64,000 nucleotides of DNA, from NCBI RefSeq assembly GCF_035594125.1, contig NC_087191.1, positions 5,397,967-5,461,966 of the forward strand, in the 5' to 3' direction. This document shows, piece by piece, positions 34,509-45,146 of the stretch. Below the pieces are notes generated by a model that made no database searches, had not been told where the DNA came from, and saw only the letters and a program-made list of their open reading frames with translations. Both the position numbers and the translations under genes were made by a program. Source of the stretch: Scylla paramamosain (taxonomy: Eukaryota; Arthropoda; Malacostraca; Decapoda; Portunidae). Position 1 is the first letter of the stretch. Each line of letters starts with the position of its first letter.

Positions 34509-36009
34509 TGCTGGAAGTTTGCCTACATTCAGCCTGTTCCTAAAAAGGGTTACCGTTCTCATCCCTCTAACTACCGTGGTATTGTTTTTCCTGCCTATCT
34601 AAAGTTTTTCTAATCTATCCTCAACAGGAAGATTCTTAAACATCGATCACTTCACAATCTTCTATCTGATTGCTAGTATGGGTTCCGTCAAGGCCGCTCT
34701 ACTGGGTCTTTCCTTACTTACTTTTACTTACTTTCCTTACTGGATCTTGGTCATCCTCTTTTAGAGATTTTGGTGAAACTTTTGTTGTTGCCTTAGACAT
34801 ATCAAAAGCTTTTGACAGTCTGGCACAAAGCCATGATTCCCAAACTACCCTCCTATGGCTTCTATCCTCTCTGTAACTTCATCGCAAGTTTCCTTTCTAT
34901 CCGTTCTATTGGTGATGTGGTACACGGTCAGTATTTTTCTCTTAAACATATTAACAGTGATGTTCCTCAGGGTTCTGTCCTGTCACCCACTCCCTTCCTA
35001 TTATTCATCAATGATCTAAACCAAACCTTTTGTCCTATCCACTCCTACGCTGATGATACCACCCTGCACTTTTCCACGTCTTTTCATATACGTCCAACCT
35101 GTCAGGAGGAAGTAAACAGTTCACGCAGGGAAGCCACAGCTCACCTGACCTCTGATCTCTCTAAAATTTCTGACTGGGGTAGAGCAAACTTAGTATTGTT
35201 CAATGCCTCAAAAACTCAATTCCTCCATCTATCAACTCGACACAACCTTCCAGACAACTATCCCCTCTTCTTCAATGACACTCAAATGTCCCCCTCTTCT
35301 ACACTGAACATCCTCTGTCTGTCCTTTACTTATAATCTGAACTGGAAACTTCACATCTCATCTCTAGCAAAAACAGCTTCTATAAAGTTAGGTGTTCCGA
35401 GACGTCTCCGCCAGTTTTTCTTACCCTCTCAGCTTCTAATTCTGTACAAGGCCCTTATCCGTCCATGTATGGAGTATGCTTCACATTTTCGGGGGGTTTC
35501 CACTCATACTGGTCTTCTTGACAGGGTGGAATCAAAAGCTTTTCGTCTCATCAACTCCTCTCCTCTAACTGACTGTCTTCAGCCTCTCTCTCACCGCCGC
35601 AATGTTGCATCTCTAGCTGTCTTCTACCGCTATTTTCATGCTAACTACTATTTTGATCTTGCTAATTGCCTCCCCTCCTCCCGCGGCCTCGCTGCACAAG
35701 ACTTTCTTCTTTCTCTCACTCCTATTCTGTCCACCTCTCTAACGCAAGAGTTAACCAGTTTTCTCAATCATTCATCCCTTTCTCTGGTAAACGCTGGAAC
35801 TCCCTGCCTGCTTCTGTATTTCCACCTTCCTATGACTTGAATTCCTTCGAGAGGGAGGTTTCAAGACACTTATTAATCAGTTTTTGACTACCGCTTTGGA
35901 CCCTTTTATGGGACTGGCATTTCAGTGGGCATTTTTTTTATTGGATATTTGTTGCCCTTGGCTAGTGTCCATCCTACATAAAAAAAATAAAATAAATAAA
36001 TAAATAAAT
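34509..36009 (+). mobile_element. LINE-A copy 10 (RT to 3' end)
   Basis: Starts at [12 protein letters not shown], without a 5' end, and ends in an A-rich aaaaaaataaaataaataaataaataaat tail (35980-36009). It has several indels (deletion and small ttacttttacttactttcctt duplication near 34715-34740, missing base near 34815). From 34812 a 342-codon frame carries [20 protein letters not shown] and SYADDTT; near 35690 it slips into another frame. Moderately old. Confidence 0.88.
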
Positions 36010-36010
36010 A

Positions 36011-36684
36011 ACCACACATATTGGCATCATTGCTGTTCTTAACAAACCATTTACCTCGTCTGGGAAAAACTTCCCAAGCTGGATCAGCAAGTATTTTCTG
36101 TAGGTCTTCATTAATTACAAAAACATATTTAAAATTAGCATTTTCACTGACTTGGATAACAGAATCATGGTTAATACTATAAACATATTCATTAACTTTA
36201 CTTTTATCCCACTTCCCTGGCTTAATTACTGACTCTGATTGCTTCCTATTCCGACATTCTCTCTTTTCCTTTTCCTCATGTCGAATCTTTACCTACCAAA
36301 CTAACTGTTGTTAGTTATCTTGATACCAAGTTATACAATAATGGACATCTGAAAAGAACGGGTCGAAATCCAAGATCTTAAAATACTGCACCTTAGGCAG
36401 TAGGAACGGTTTCCCAATAACATAGTCTACAATAGTATTACGGATAGTAGTTTCCTTACCAATGATTTCATTCTCTCCAACTTTTCCATGCATACCATGT
36501 TATTTTTACATATTAGCAATAGTTTCAAACCATTCCCAATTACTCTCGTAATGTCTCGATTGTTTCTCAGTTGGAATGTCAAACTACAGCAAATTCTCAT
36601 GCACGTTTTTAATTTTCCTTGTATCAGTCATCATCCTCGAAACACATATGGACTCAAATGAACAACATCAATAGCAGTGCTTGT
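36011..36684 (-). mobile_element. LINE-B fragment (EN C-terminal part and linker)
   Basis: Minus-strand text at 36311-36493 reads MHGKVGENEIIGKETTIRNT IVDYVIGKPFLL ... ILDFDPFFSDVHYCITW, the end of an APE-type endonuclease (V-DYVI then SDVH). Linker text ending in KYVFVINEDLQKILADPAWEV lies at about 36060-36130. The right end (36612-36684) matches 27131-27212. LINE-A copy 11 begins immediately after. Confidence 0.65.
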
Positions 36685-37141
36685 GGTGGTTCCACTCATA
36701 CTGCTCTTTTAGACAGTGTCTTTTTCGTCTCATCAACTCCTCTCCTCTGACTGACTGTCTTCAGCCTCTTTCTCATCGCCACCATGTTGCATCTCTTGCT
36801 ATCTTCTACCGCCATTTTCATACTAACTCCTGTTCTGATCTTGCTAATTGCATGCCTCCCCTCTTCTGCACAAGACTTTCCTTTTTCTCTCACCCATATT
36901 CTGTCCACCTCTCTAATGCAAGAGTTAACCAGTATTCTCATTCCCTTTCTCTGGTAAACTCTGGAATTCCCTGCCTGTTTCTATATTTCCACCTTCCTAT
37001 GACTTGAACTCCTTAAATTTTTGACCGCCGCTTCGGACCCTATTTGGGGACCGGGATCTCAGTGGGCTTTTTTTTTTTTTTAGATTCTTGTTGCTCTTGG
37101 CCGGTGTTTCTCCTACATAAAAAAAAAAAAATAAATAAAAA
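36685..37141 (+). mobile_element. LINE-A copy 11 (3' end, older subfamily)
   Basis: From GGSTHTALLD to an A-rich tail (37119-37141), with several internal deletions including the end of the ORF (ctccttaaatttttgacc). It shares the ggggaccggga-ctcagtgggc 3' UTR variant with copy 5. Confidence 0.87.
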
Positions 37142-38449
37142 ATTGTGGATGGCACATCAAAATGAAACATCAAACCTCCGTCTTGCTCTCTCCACCGGCT
37201 ATTCACAATAGCATTGCTCTGTACACACGATGCCTGACTCTCGGCTACCTACCCATTCACTCCTGCCCTGGCAAGAAGTGGGGCAACGCATACATGAGGG
37301 ACAGAACCCTCCTTAACTACACTGACATGTTGCAGCAGCTGCCAGCACGGGTGGCTCACAACGTGAGAAAACACCCACGATGTCTGGTCCCGGCAGGGGA
37401 GCGGACTCCTCCCCGTCTCCGGTGCACCCCTCAGTCGAGGGAACTTCCACCTCCCCAGTAGAGTTAGGAACATCCCCGCCCTCGGCAGCGACCCTTGACA
37501 CACCAGTCATAAGTAGCTGGGGCCCGGACTGAGCACTGGCGCCCACAGACTCAACACCAGGTGACAACTCCACCTCGGTGCCACCTCCGAGAAGCTCTGC
37601 AGGGTGACGCAAACCATCAAACACACAATCCAAATCCAACACTCCAGCCTCACCTTCGGTAACACTCTCACCAAAGTCAGGTGCTTCTTGCAGTGGATCT
37701 GCGATTGTGCAATCAGCCCCTGCACACTGACTCAAAGATGGGTATAACTCTGGCTCATTAAAACCTTGGCCAGCAGCAGGAAAGGTCTCTGGGCACTCTG
37801 CCTCTACTGTAACCTCAATACAAACTCTGCGCTCCTTTTGTGGTGGCCCTTCCTTATTGCAGTCGACCCTTTGAGTCACAGATCCGGGGTGCTCGCGTCG
37901 CTTTAGGGCGAGTAACAACAGGAACAATGAGTCACAAACTTCACCCTCCTCATCTAGGATGGGGTCCGCGGATGGGAGCTGCTCCCAGACTCTTCCACCT
38001 GCCATGCCATTCCCTAGAAGGAAATCAATCCCCGACGCTGACAGATCCTCCGCTAGTGCCAACTGCGCCTCCGTGGTCACTAATAGGCATGACAGCCTAA
38101 TCTCCGCCTTAATGAAGTTCTCTGCGGCGCCAGGTCTCCGGCGCCACACAGGCTGATCAGAGGCAACTCACCTCCCAGTCACATTTCTGCACAGCGACTG
38201 CTTTGCGGCTGTATCTTTTAAAACTGTAACAGGGTGTGTAACCCCATCAATCTCAACTCTGCCTTTACATAAAAAAATGAACAGCACCAGTCCAACTCAG
38301 ACCTTACAAAGGACAGTGAAGTATTGGGGGGATGACCACAACGGATTTCCACTGTCACGACCAAACACAGCCCGGATCTCGTCACCCTACTGGTCCCAGC
38401 CCTGGGACACAATCAAAGCTACCGGCTTCTGGGGCGCAGTGGAAATTAA
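37142..38449 (-). mobile_element. Gypsy-1 fragment (protease and linker)
   Basis: A minus-strand relative of 5941-7330: shared text includes ctgccagcacgggtggctca, ggtcccggcaggggag and ccccagtagaatcagga/gagttagga. It begins after gag (QKPVALIVSQG) and ends in the linker, flanked by LINE-A on both sides. Confidence 0.78.
37313..38221 (-). pseudogene. Gypsy-1 aspartic protease and acidic linker
   Basis: The protease starts near 38240: HPVTVLKDTAAKQSL, where the active site DTG is DTA (codons 38204-38215), a glycine-to-alanine change. After one in-frame TGA the frame stays open for 278 codons (37313-38149), covering IDFLLGNGMAGGRVW (end of the protease fold) and a long E/D/G-rich linker with no known fold. 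The linker could be taken for a host acidic protein, but the related copy at 5941-7330 shows it belongs to the transposon. Confidence 0.72.
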
Positions 38450-38465
38450 AGGAAAGGAAATTAAA

Positions 38466-40348
38466 GGAAATTAAAGCAATAGGACGGTAGTTTGAGGGAT
38501 TAGAACGGTCACCCTTTTTAGGAACAGGCTCAATGTAGGCAAACTTTCAGCAAGAAGGAAAGGTAGATGTTGACAGACAGAGCTGAAAGAGTTTGACTAG
38601 GCAAGGTGTAAGCACAGAGGCACAGTTTCGGAGAACAATAGGAAGAACCCCATCAGGTCCATAAGCCTTCCGAGGGTTTAGGCCAGCGAGGGCACGGAAA
38701 ACATCATTGCGAAGAATTTTAATAGGTGGCATGAAGTAGTCAGAGGGTGGAGGAGAGGGAGGAACAAGCCCAGAATCGTCCAACGTAGAGGTTTGAGCGA
38801 AGAGTTCAGCTTTAAAAATAGATGTGATAGCAGTGGTTCCATCTGGTTGAAATAGAGGAGGGAAAGAAGCAAACTTATTGGAGATTTTTTTGGCTAGATG
38901 CCAGAAGTCACGTGGGGAGTTAGATCTTGAAAGGTTTTGACATTTTCTGTTAATGAAGCAGTTTTTGGCTGGTTGGAGAACAGACTTGGCATGGTTCCGG
39001 GCAGATATATAAAGTGCATGAGATTCTGGTGATGGAAGGCTTAAGTACCTTTTGTAGGCCACCTCTCTATCATGTAAAGCACGAGAACAAGCTGTGTTAA
39101 ACCAAGGTTTAGAAGGTTTAGGACGAGAAAAAGAGTGAGGAATGTGCGCCTCCATGCCAGACACTATCACCTTTGTTATGCGCTCAGCACACAAAGACGG
39201 GTTTCTGACACGGAAGCAGTAGTCATTCCAAGGAAAATCAGCAAATACCTTCTCAGGTCCCCCCAACTAGCAGAGGCAAAACGCCAGAGGCACCTTCCTT
39301 TAGGGGGATCCTGAGGAGGGATTGGAGTGATAGGACAAGATAAAGATATGAGATTGTGATCGGAGGAGCCCAACGGAGAAGAAAGGGTGACAGCATAAGC
39401 AGAAGGATTAGAGGTCAGGAAAAGGTCATGAATGTTGGGCGTATCTCCAAGACGGTCAGGAATACGAGTAGGGTGTTGCACCAATTGCTCTAGGTCATGG
39501 AGGATAGCAAAGTTGTAGGCTAGTTCACCAGGATGGTCAGTGAAGGGAGAGGAAAGCCAAAGCTAGTGGTGAACATTGAAGTCTCCAAGAATGGAGATCT
39601 CTGCAAAAGGGAAGAGGATCAGAATGTGCTCCACTTTGGAAGTTAAGTAGTCAAAGAATTTCTTATAGACAGAGGAGTTAGGTGAGAGGTATATATAGTA
39701 CAGATAAATTTAGTTTGAGAGTGACTCTGTAGTCGTAGCCAGATGGTGAAAAACTCGGAAGATTCAAGAGCGTGGGCACGAGAGCAGGTTAAGTCATTGC
39801 GCACATAAATGCAACATCCAGCTTTGGATCGAAAATGAGGATAGAGAAAGTAGGAGGGAACAGAAAAGGGGCTACCGTCAGTTGCCTCAGACACCTAAGT
39901 TTCAGTGAGGAAAAGAAGATGAGGTTTAGAAGAGGAGAGGTGGTGCTCTACTGATTGAAAATTAGATCTTAGACCGCGAATGTTGCAGAAGTTAATGAAG
40001 AAAAGTTGAAGGGGGTGTCAAGACACTTAGGGTCGTCGACAGAAAGGCAATCCGACCTGGGGACATTTATGGTCCCCTTCCCAGATGGGGACTCCGAGGC
40101 TGGTGTAGGAGTCGCCATGATAATTTTGAAATTTTTGAGTGAAGGGTGTGTGTGTTATTAGGTGCTTGTAGTTTTGTTTGGAGGAAGAGAGTTGTCCTTA
40201 GAGGGCAGGCTGTGACTGCCCCCTTGTGTTGTGAGACACAAAGGGAAACGTTCAGTGAGGTCACAGCTGGGTTTAATGATAAGTTCACAGCACCCCCTGA
40301 ACAGTGCTTTAGACCTCACTGGGAGTAATTATCGTTTCAGCAGGTGTC
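38466..40348 (-). mobile_element. LINE-A copy 12 (5' half, no 3' end)
   Basis: Runs from the 5' end (about 40348) through the 5' UTR, start codon (ATG at 40116-40118, minus), EN and linker to the RT fingers (PVPKKGD...NYRPIALI) at 38466. The 3' half and poly(A) are missing. EN and linker frames are broken near 39640 and 39240; 38547-39266 is open for 239 codons. The lost 3' side abuts three copies of ggaaattaaa (38448-38476). The 5' side abuts a Gypsy-2 LTR. Confidence 0.88.
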
Positions 40349-40530
40349 TACCAGAAGAGCAAGGCTAGTGTGTAAGAAATGGCAGCCTGTCACTACTGGT
40401 GCTGATGGACGCGGTTGCCAGCTAGTATTATGTGACAATGCAACATGGATGGATGCCGCATTACAATAACATTGAGGATACATGAATGAGAAATACATTT
40501 AGTACATATGAATACATAAATAAAGGAACA
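40349..40530 (-). repeat. Gypsy-2 LTR fragment (first half)
   Basis: Read on the minus strand it starts tgttcctttatttatgta and ends ttgctcttctggta, aligning along its length with the Gypsy-2 3' LTR at 56523-56698 (shared: catgtatcctcaatgttatt, ttgcattgtcacataa, actagct). It stops exactly where LINE-A copy 12 starts. Confidence 0.82.
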
Positions 40531-40629
40531 TTGGCTGTATTCACTCACAATGACTATATTATAAATTAATATATCAAGAACACTACTAATCTTTTATGTC
40601 CATTATATTTTATTTCATTTTACAAAATC

Positions 40630-41056
40630 TTAGATACAGGCTTGAAGATGGCTGGGTGGTAGCATTGTTTCTATTCAAAAAAATCAGGGAGATGAAAATT
40701 ATGTTAATAACTATAGAGGGATTACTTTGTTAAGCTGAATGAGTAAATTATTTCCTAGTATATTCACAGGTCAACTCATCATTGTGATGAAATAAAATTA
40801 ATTGAAGATCCTCAAGCTGGGTTGAGGAGGGCCTATTCCATTAATGATCATATATTTGTGTTGAAATATATTGTTGATTTATTTGCTTGAAAGAGAAGAA
40901 ATTGTTTTGTTTGTATATTTATTAAGGGAAAGCGTTGTATATGGGATGGGGAGATGTGTTGTGGTTGGTACAAGCGTGTTAGGTCTGGAATTACTGGAAA
41001 GTTTTAGACTCTGGCTAAGAGCATGTATTGTTATGTGCATCAAGATAAGATGATGT
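40630..41056 (+). mobile_element. LINE-B fragment (RT fingers/palm)
   Basis: The + strand reads, with breaks, ENYVNNYRGITLLS, KLFPSIFT, QAGLRRAYSINDHIFVLKYIVDLF and RSGITGKF, matching the LINE RT order (NYRGI-LLS, KLF-SIL, E-QAGFR--YST-DHIF-L). It is about 430 bp, frameshifted, with no catalytic DD region. Confidence 0.6.
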
Positions 41057-41817
41057 AAAGTGAAGGGAAGTAAGAACGAATGAGAAAAGAATAATTAAGG
41101 AAGGGGAAAGAGAGAAAGATGACTTGGACATGTCCCTGACACCTAGCCTAACAAGCCTAAAGCTTCTAGTACATTATTTACTTACGAAGTCACTCATATT
41201 CCTTACGTTAATTTCCTTACTTTCCCTTGTCCCTTCAATCTGTGTCTCACCCAGTATTTAATAGAAGATTTGGTCTTGACAATAAAATAATCAGTATTCA
41301 TCTAGACCTCCAAGTTTGATCAATGAAATTTTCAGAAGTAGAGTGTTTTGCTCATGTGAACTAGCATGGGGTGCAGAGCAGCAAACTGGTGGATGTATGT
41401 TTGTATGTATATCACCGCCACATCCTCTTTCTCTTGTACACTCCTCCTTTGTAGCAGAGTGGGAGAGTGGTGCAGTTTCCCAGTCACTACCCAGCACTTA
41501 GACAGAGCAGATGTATTGAGGCAGGCAATAATATCTGGAGGAAACTGAGGCGGATAACAGTTAGTCAGGTCAGTTGCTTTAAGGGGATAAGTGATTCATT
41601 ACCGGCTATACACCCCGGCCTGCTTACATACTATAGGAGTCTCCTTAGTAGCCTGCCAGGATGTGTTGTTGTGTATAACACACTCCAAACCTTGTGAAGT
41701 TACTTCTCAGCTGCGTGTGTGTGTGGGGCAAGTTCTTGTACGGTGAGCGGTGAATCACCCTCCTATGTGTTCGTTGGCACTTGTCTGTAGTCGTTTTCCT
41801 AGTTAGTAAGCTTGTTG
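41057..41817. other. No gene recognised
   Basis: Intronic sequence between a LINE-B relic and a Gypsy-1 LTR; no motifs, no clear repeats. Confidence 0.4.
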
Positions 41818-43126
41818 TGTTAAATGCTACTATTGGCTGATGCTGCTCAGCCGTAGAGGGCCTAAGTGAAAAGCTGTGTAGTGAACTATAGCCCCTCCTC
41901 ATGCCCTGCTCAGGCCCTGACAAGGCCTGCTGTCCAGGAGGCAGTAAACGACACTACTTAGCTTGAGGCTATAACACGCTGCTGGACAGTGGGAGGATTT
42001 GTTATGAGGGCGATTGTCTAGTAGTATTTTATACCTCGACCACATACGTGTTATTACATGTTAGAATTGTTTCTCCCTAGACATGTTTGTTAATTATTGT
42101 TTGAACATTTCCCTTGTCTTTAGGCGGATAAAACAGACTGGTGACCTCAATTAGTGTGACCTAGTGTTACGACCGTTGTTAAGAAGGGTGCAATGGTCAA
42201 GATAGGACCTTGTAACTCATATTTATCCCTGTACCTTCTTTGCCACAAGGGTGGGGCAGTTTGTTGTTTCATTGTCTTGTGTGTGTGCCGACATTCTGTG
42301 TAAGCCATGGAAGGCAAACCAGGTAACAGGATGACTCACGACCTGGGTCCCTTGCCTCTGTTAGAAGCGGCAGTGCAGACTTCCAGTTCAGTGAGAGGGC
42401 ATCTAGACCAACACACAGTGTCCACGGGCATGTTAGGCCTGGCCGCAGCACAGCAAACTTAAGTTGGAAATGAGGAGAATAGAGTTGGAAGCTGAGAGGG
42501 AGAGAAAATTAAAAAAAGGCTTGAATTGGAAGTTAAGGAAAAGAGATTGAAGACTGAGGAAGCTGGAGAAGCCAAGAGGCTTGAAGCCGAGAGGGAAGCT
42601 AAGAGCTTGAGCAAGAGAGCAGAGAAAGAGAAAGAGCAAGAGAGTGAGAAAGAGAGTGAGCAAGATAAAGAGATGAGTCTACTTGAAGCCAAAAAGGAGA
42701 AGGAAATGGGGTTACTTGTGGAGGAGACAAAGATGTATGAGAGGAAAGAAGCTGATGCTTAAGTTGGAGAAGACTAGTTGATTCCTGAGTTTGATGAGAA
42801 GAAAGTAACCGAATGGATCAGGTGGTTTGAGAAAGAAGGCCTCTGAATTTTATTGGCCTCAGGAGAGATGGATTGTCCTGATGGCTAATATGTTGAAGGG
42901 CAAAGCTTTGGAAGTTTATGACAGGATATCAGTAGAGGATTTGGAGGATTATGATGAGTTTAAAGCCGACATCCTGAGAGCTTATGAGCTGTGGCCAGAG
43001 AAGTATAGGCTACAGATTCGTGTAGGTAAGAAAAGGCCTATTGATTCTTATTCAAAATGTGCTCGCTATCTCGAGGAGATTTTCGAAAAATGGATTGCAA
43101 GCGAGCACTTGTGTGGAGGAGGCAGT
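41818..43126 (+). mobile_element. Gypsy-1 fragment (LTR and gag)
   Basis: + strand: LTR from TGTTAA at 41818 to about 42225, with its end deleted. It aligns with the minus-strand LTR 8255-8735: gagggcgat at 42004, then ctggtgacctcaattagtgt. The gag starts at ATG 42307-42309 in a good context (gccatgg) and continues to about 43126, where LINE-A copy 15 begins. No protease or pol follows. Confidence 0.72.
42307..43126 (+). pseudogene. Gypsy-1 gag, broken
   Basis: Starts MEGKPGNRMTHDLGPL. A frame change near 42455 leads into the charged coiled coil (LEMRRIELEAERERK, then 42526-42762 rich in E/K), and a stop and frame change near 42762 lead into the capsid-like domain (WPQERWIVLMANMLKGKALEV...DILRAYELWPEKYRLQIR, 42845-43080). 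This copy defines the true gag start of the family, which is ACG in the copy at 8145. Confidence 0.72.
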
Positions 43127-45092
43127 AAACACCTGCTGAAACGATAATTACTCCCAGTGAGCACTTTATGTTTCTGCCCGGAACTATGGCAAGTCTGTTC
43201 TCCAACTAGCCAAAAACTCCTTCATTAACAGAAAGTGTCAAAACCTTTCCAGATCTAACTCCCCTCGTGACTTCTGGCATCTACCCAAAAATATCTCCAA
43301 TAACTTTGCTTCGCTTTCTTTCCCTCCTTTATTTAAACCAGATGGCACCACTACTATCACATCTATTTCTAAAGCTGAACTCTTCGCTCAAACCTTTGCT
43401 AAAAACTCTACCTTGAACGATTTTGGGCTTGTTCCTCCCTCTCCTCCATCCTCTGACTAGTTCATGCTACCTATTAAAATTCTTCGCAATGATGTTTTCC
43501 ATGCCCTCGCTGGCCTAAACACCCGGAAGGCTTATGGACCTGATGGGGTACCTCCTATTGTTTTCCGAGACTGTGCCTCTGTGCTTGCAACTTGCCTAGT
43601 CAAACTCTTTCAGCTCTGTCTGTCAACCTTTCCTTCTTGCTGAAAGTTTGCCTACATTGAGCCTGTTCCTAAAAAGGGTGACCGTTCTAATCCCTCAAAC
43701 TACCGTCCTATTCCTTTAATTTCCTGCCTATCGAAAGTTTTTGAATCTATCCTCAACAGGAAGATTGTTAAACATCTATCACTTCACAACCTTCTGTCTG
43801 ATTGCCGGTATGGATTTCGTCAAGGCCGCTCTTTTAGAGATTTTGGTTAAACTTTTGCTGTTGCCTTGGACATATCAAAAGCATTTGACAGAGTCTGGCA
43901 CAAAGCTTTGATTTCCAAATTACCCTCCTATGGCTCCTATCCTTCTCTCTGTAACTTCATCTCAAGTTTCCTTTCTGACCGTTCTATTGCTGTTGTGGTA
44001 GACGGTCACTGTTCTTCTCCTAAATCTATTAACAGTGGTGTTCCTCTGGGTTCTGTCCTGTCGCCACTCTTTTCTTATTATTCATTAATGATCTTCTAAA
44101 CCAAACTTCTGGTCCTATCCACTCCTACGCTGATGATACCACTCTGCACTTTTCCACGTCTTTTCATAGACGTCCAACTCTTCAGGAAGTAAACATTTCA
44201 CGCAGAGAAGCCACAGAACGCTTGACTTCTGATCTTTCTAAAATTTCTGATTGGGGCAGAATAAACTTAGTATTGTTCAATGCCTCAAAAACTCAATTCC
44301 TCCATCTATCAACTCGACACAACCTTCCAGACAACTATACCCTCTTCTTCAATGACACTCAACTGCCCCCATCTTCTACACTGAACATCCTCGGTCTGTC
44401 CTTTACTTATAGTCTGAACTGGAAACTTCACATCTCATCTCTAGCTAAAACAGCTTCTATGAAGTTAGGCGTTATGAAACGTCTCCACCAGTTTTTTTTT
44501 TTTTTTTTTTCATCCCCCCCAGCTGCTAACTCTGTACAAGGGCCTTATCCGTCCATGTATGGAGTATGCTTCACATGTCTGGGGGGTTCCACTCATACTG
44601 CTCTTTTAGACAGGGTGGAATCAAAAGCTTTTCGTCTCATCAATTTCTCTCCTCTAACTGACTGTCTTCAGCCTCTTTCTCATCGCTGCAATGTTGCATC
44701 TCTAGCTATCTTCTACCACTATTTTCATGCTAACTGCTCTTCTGATCTTGCTAACTGCATGCTCTTCCCGCGGCCTCGCTGCGCAAGACTTTCTTCTTTC
44801 TCTCACCCCTATTCTGTCCACCTCTCTAATGCAAGAGTTAACCAGTATTCTCAATCATTCATCTCTTTCTCTGGTAAACTCTGGAACTCCCTGCCTGTTT
44901 CTGTATTTCCACCTTCGTATGACTTGAATTCCTTGAAAAGGGAGGTTTCAAGACAGTTATCCTTCAATTTTTGACTACCGCTTTGGATCCTCGTATGGGA
45001 CTGGGATTTCAATAGGCATTTTTTTTATTTTTATTTATTTTTTTTGTTGTTGTTGTCTTTGGCCAGTGTCCCTCCTACATAAAAAAAAAAAA
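43127..45092 (+). mobile_element. LINE-A copy 15 (5' tip, EN deleted, RT to poly(A))
   Basis: Begins with the LINE-A 5' terminus (cacctgctgaaacgataatt, about 43131), jumps after 30 bp (ctcccagtga|gcactttatg) into the linker, and continues to the 3' end with poly(A) at 45081-45092. The whole EN domain and start codon are missing. RT is broken in several places (stop in PPSSD*; gaps near 43630 and 43830) but YADD remains (44128-44139). A T-run at 44493-44510 disturbs the frame after the palm. Confidence 0.88.
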
Positions 45093-45146
45093 TCTCTTGT
45101 GATGCCTCCAGCTCTCCTTCAATATATTTCCAGCCCATACCCATGA
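45093..45146 (+). repeat. Gypsy-2 LTR fragment (second half)
   Basis: Directly after the LINE-A poly(A): tctcttgtgatgcctccagc ... ttcaatatatttccagccca, matching 56699-56746 of the Gypsy-2 3' LTR. It begins at the same LTR base at which the fragment 40349-40530 ends. Confidence 0.8.

Noticed and set aside
37313..38149. 278-codon acidic frame as a possible host gene
   Set aside because: Preceded in frame by an aspartic protease motif and homologous to 5941-7330; part of Gypsy-1.
43127..45092. Target-site duplication for LINE-A copy 15
   Set aside because: The left flank is Gypsy-1 gag and the right flank a Gypsy-2 LTR; they do not match, so no duplication can be claimed.
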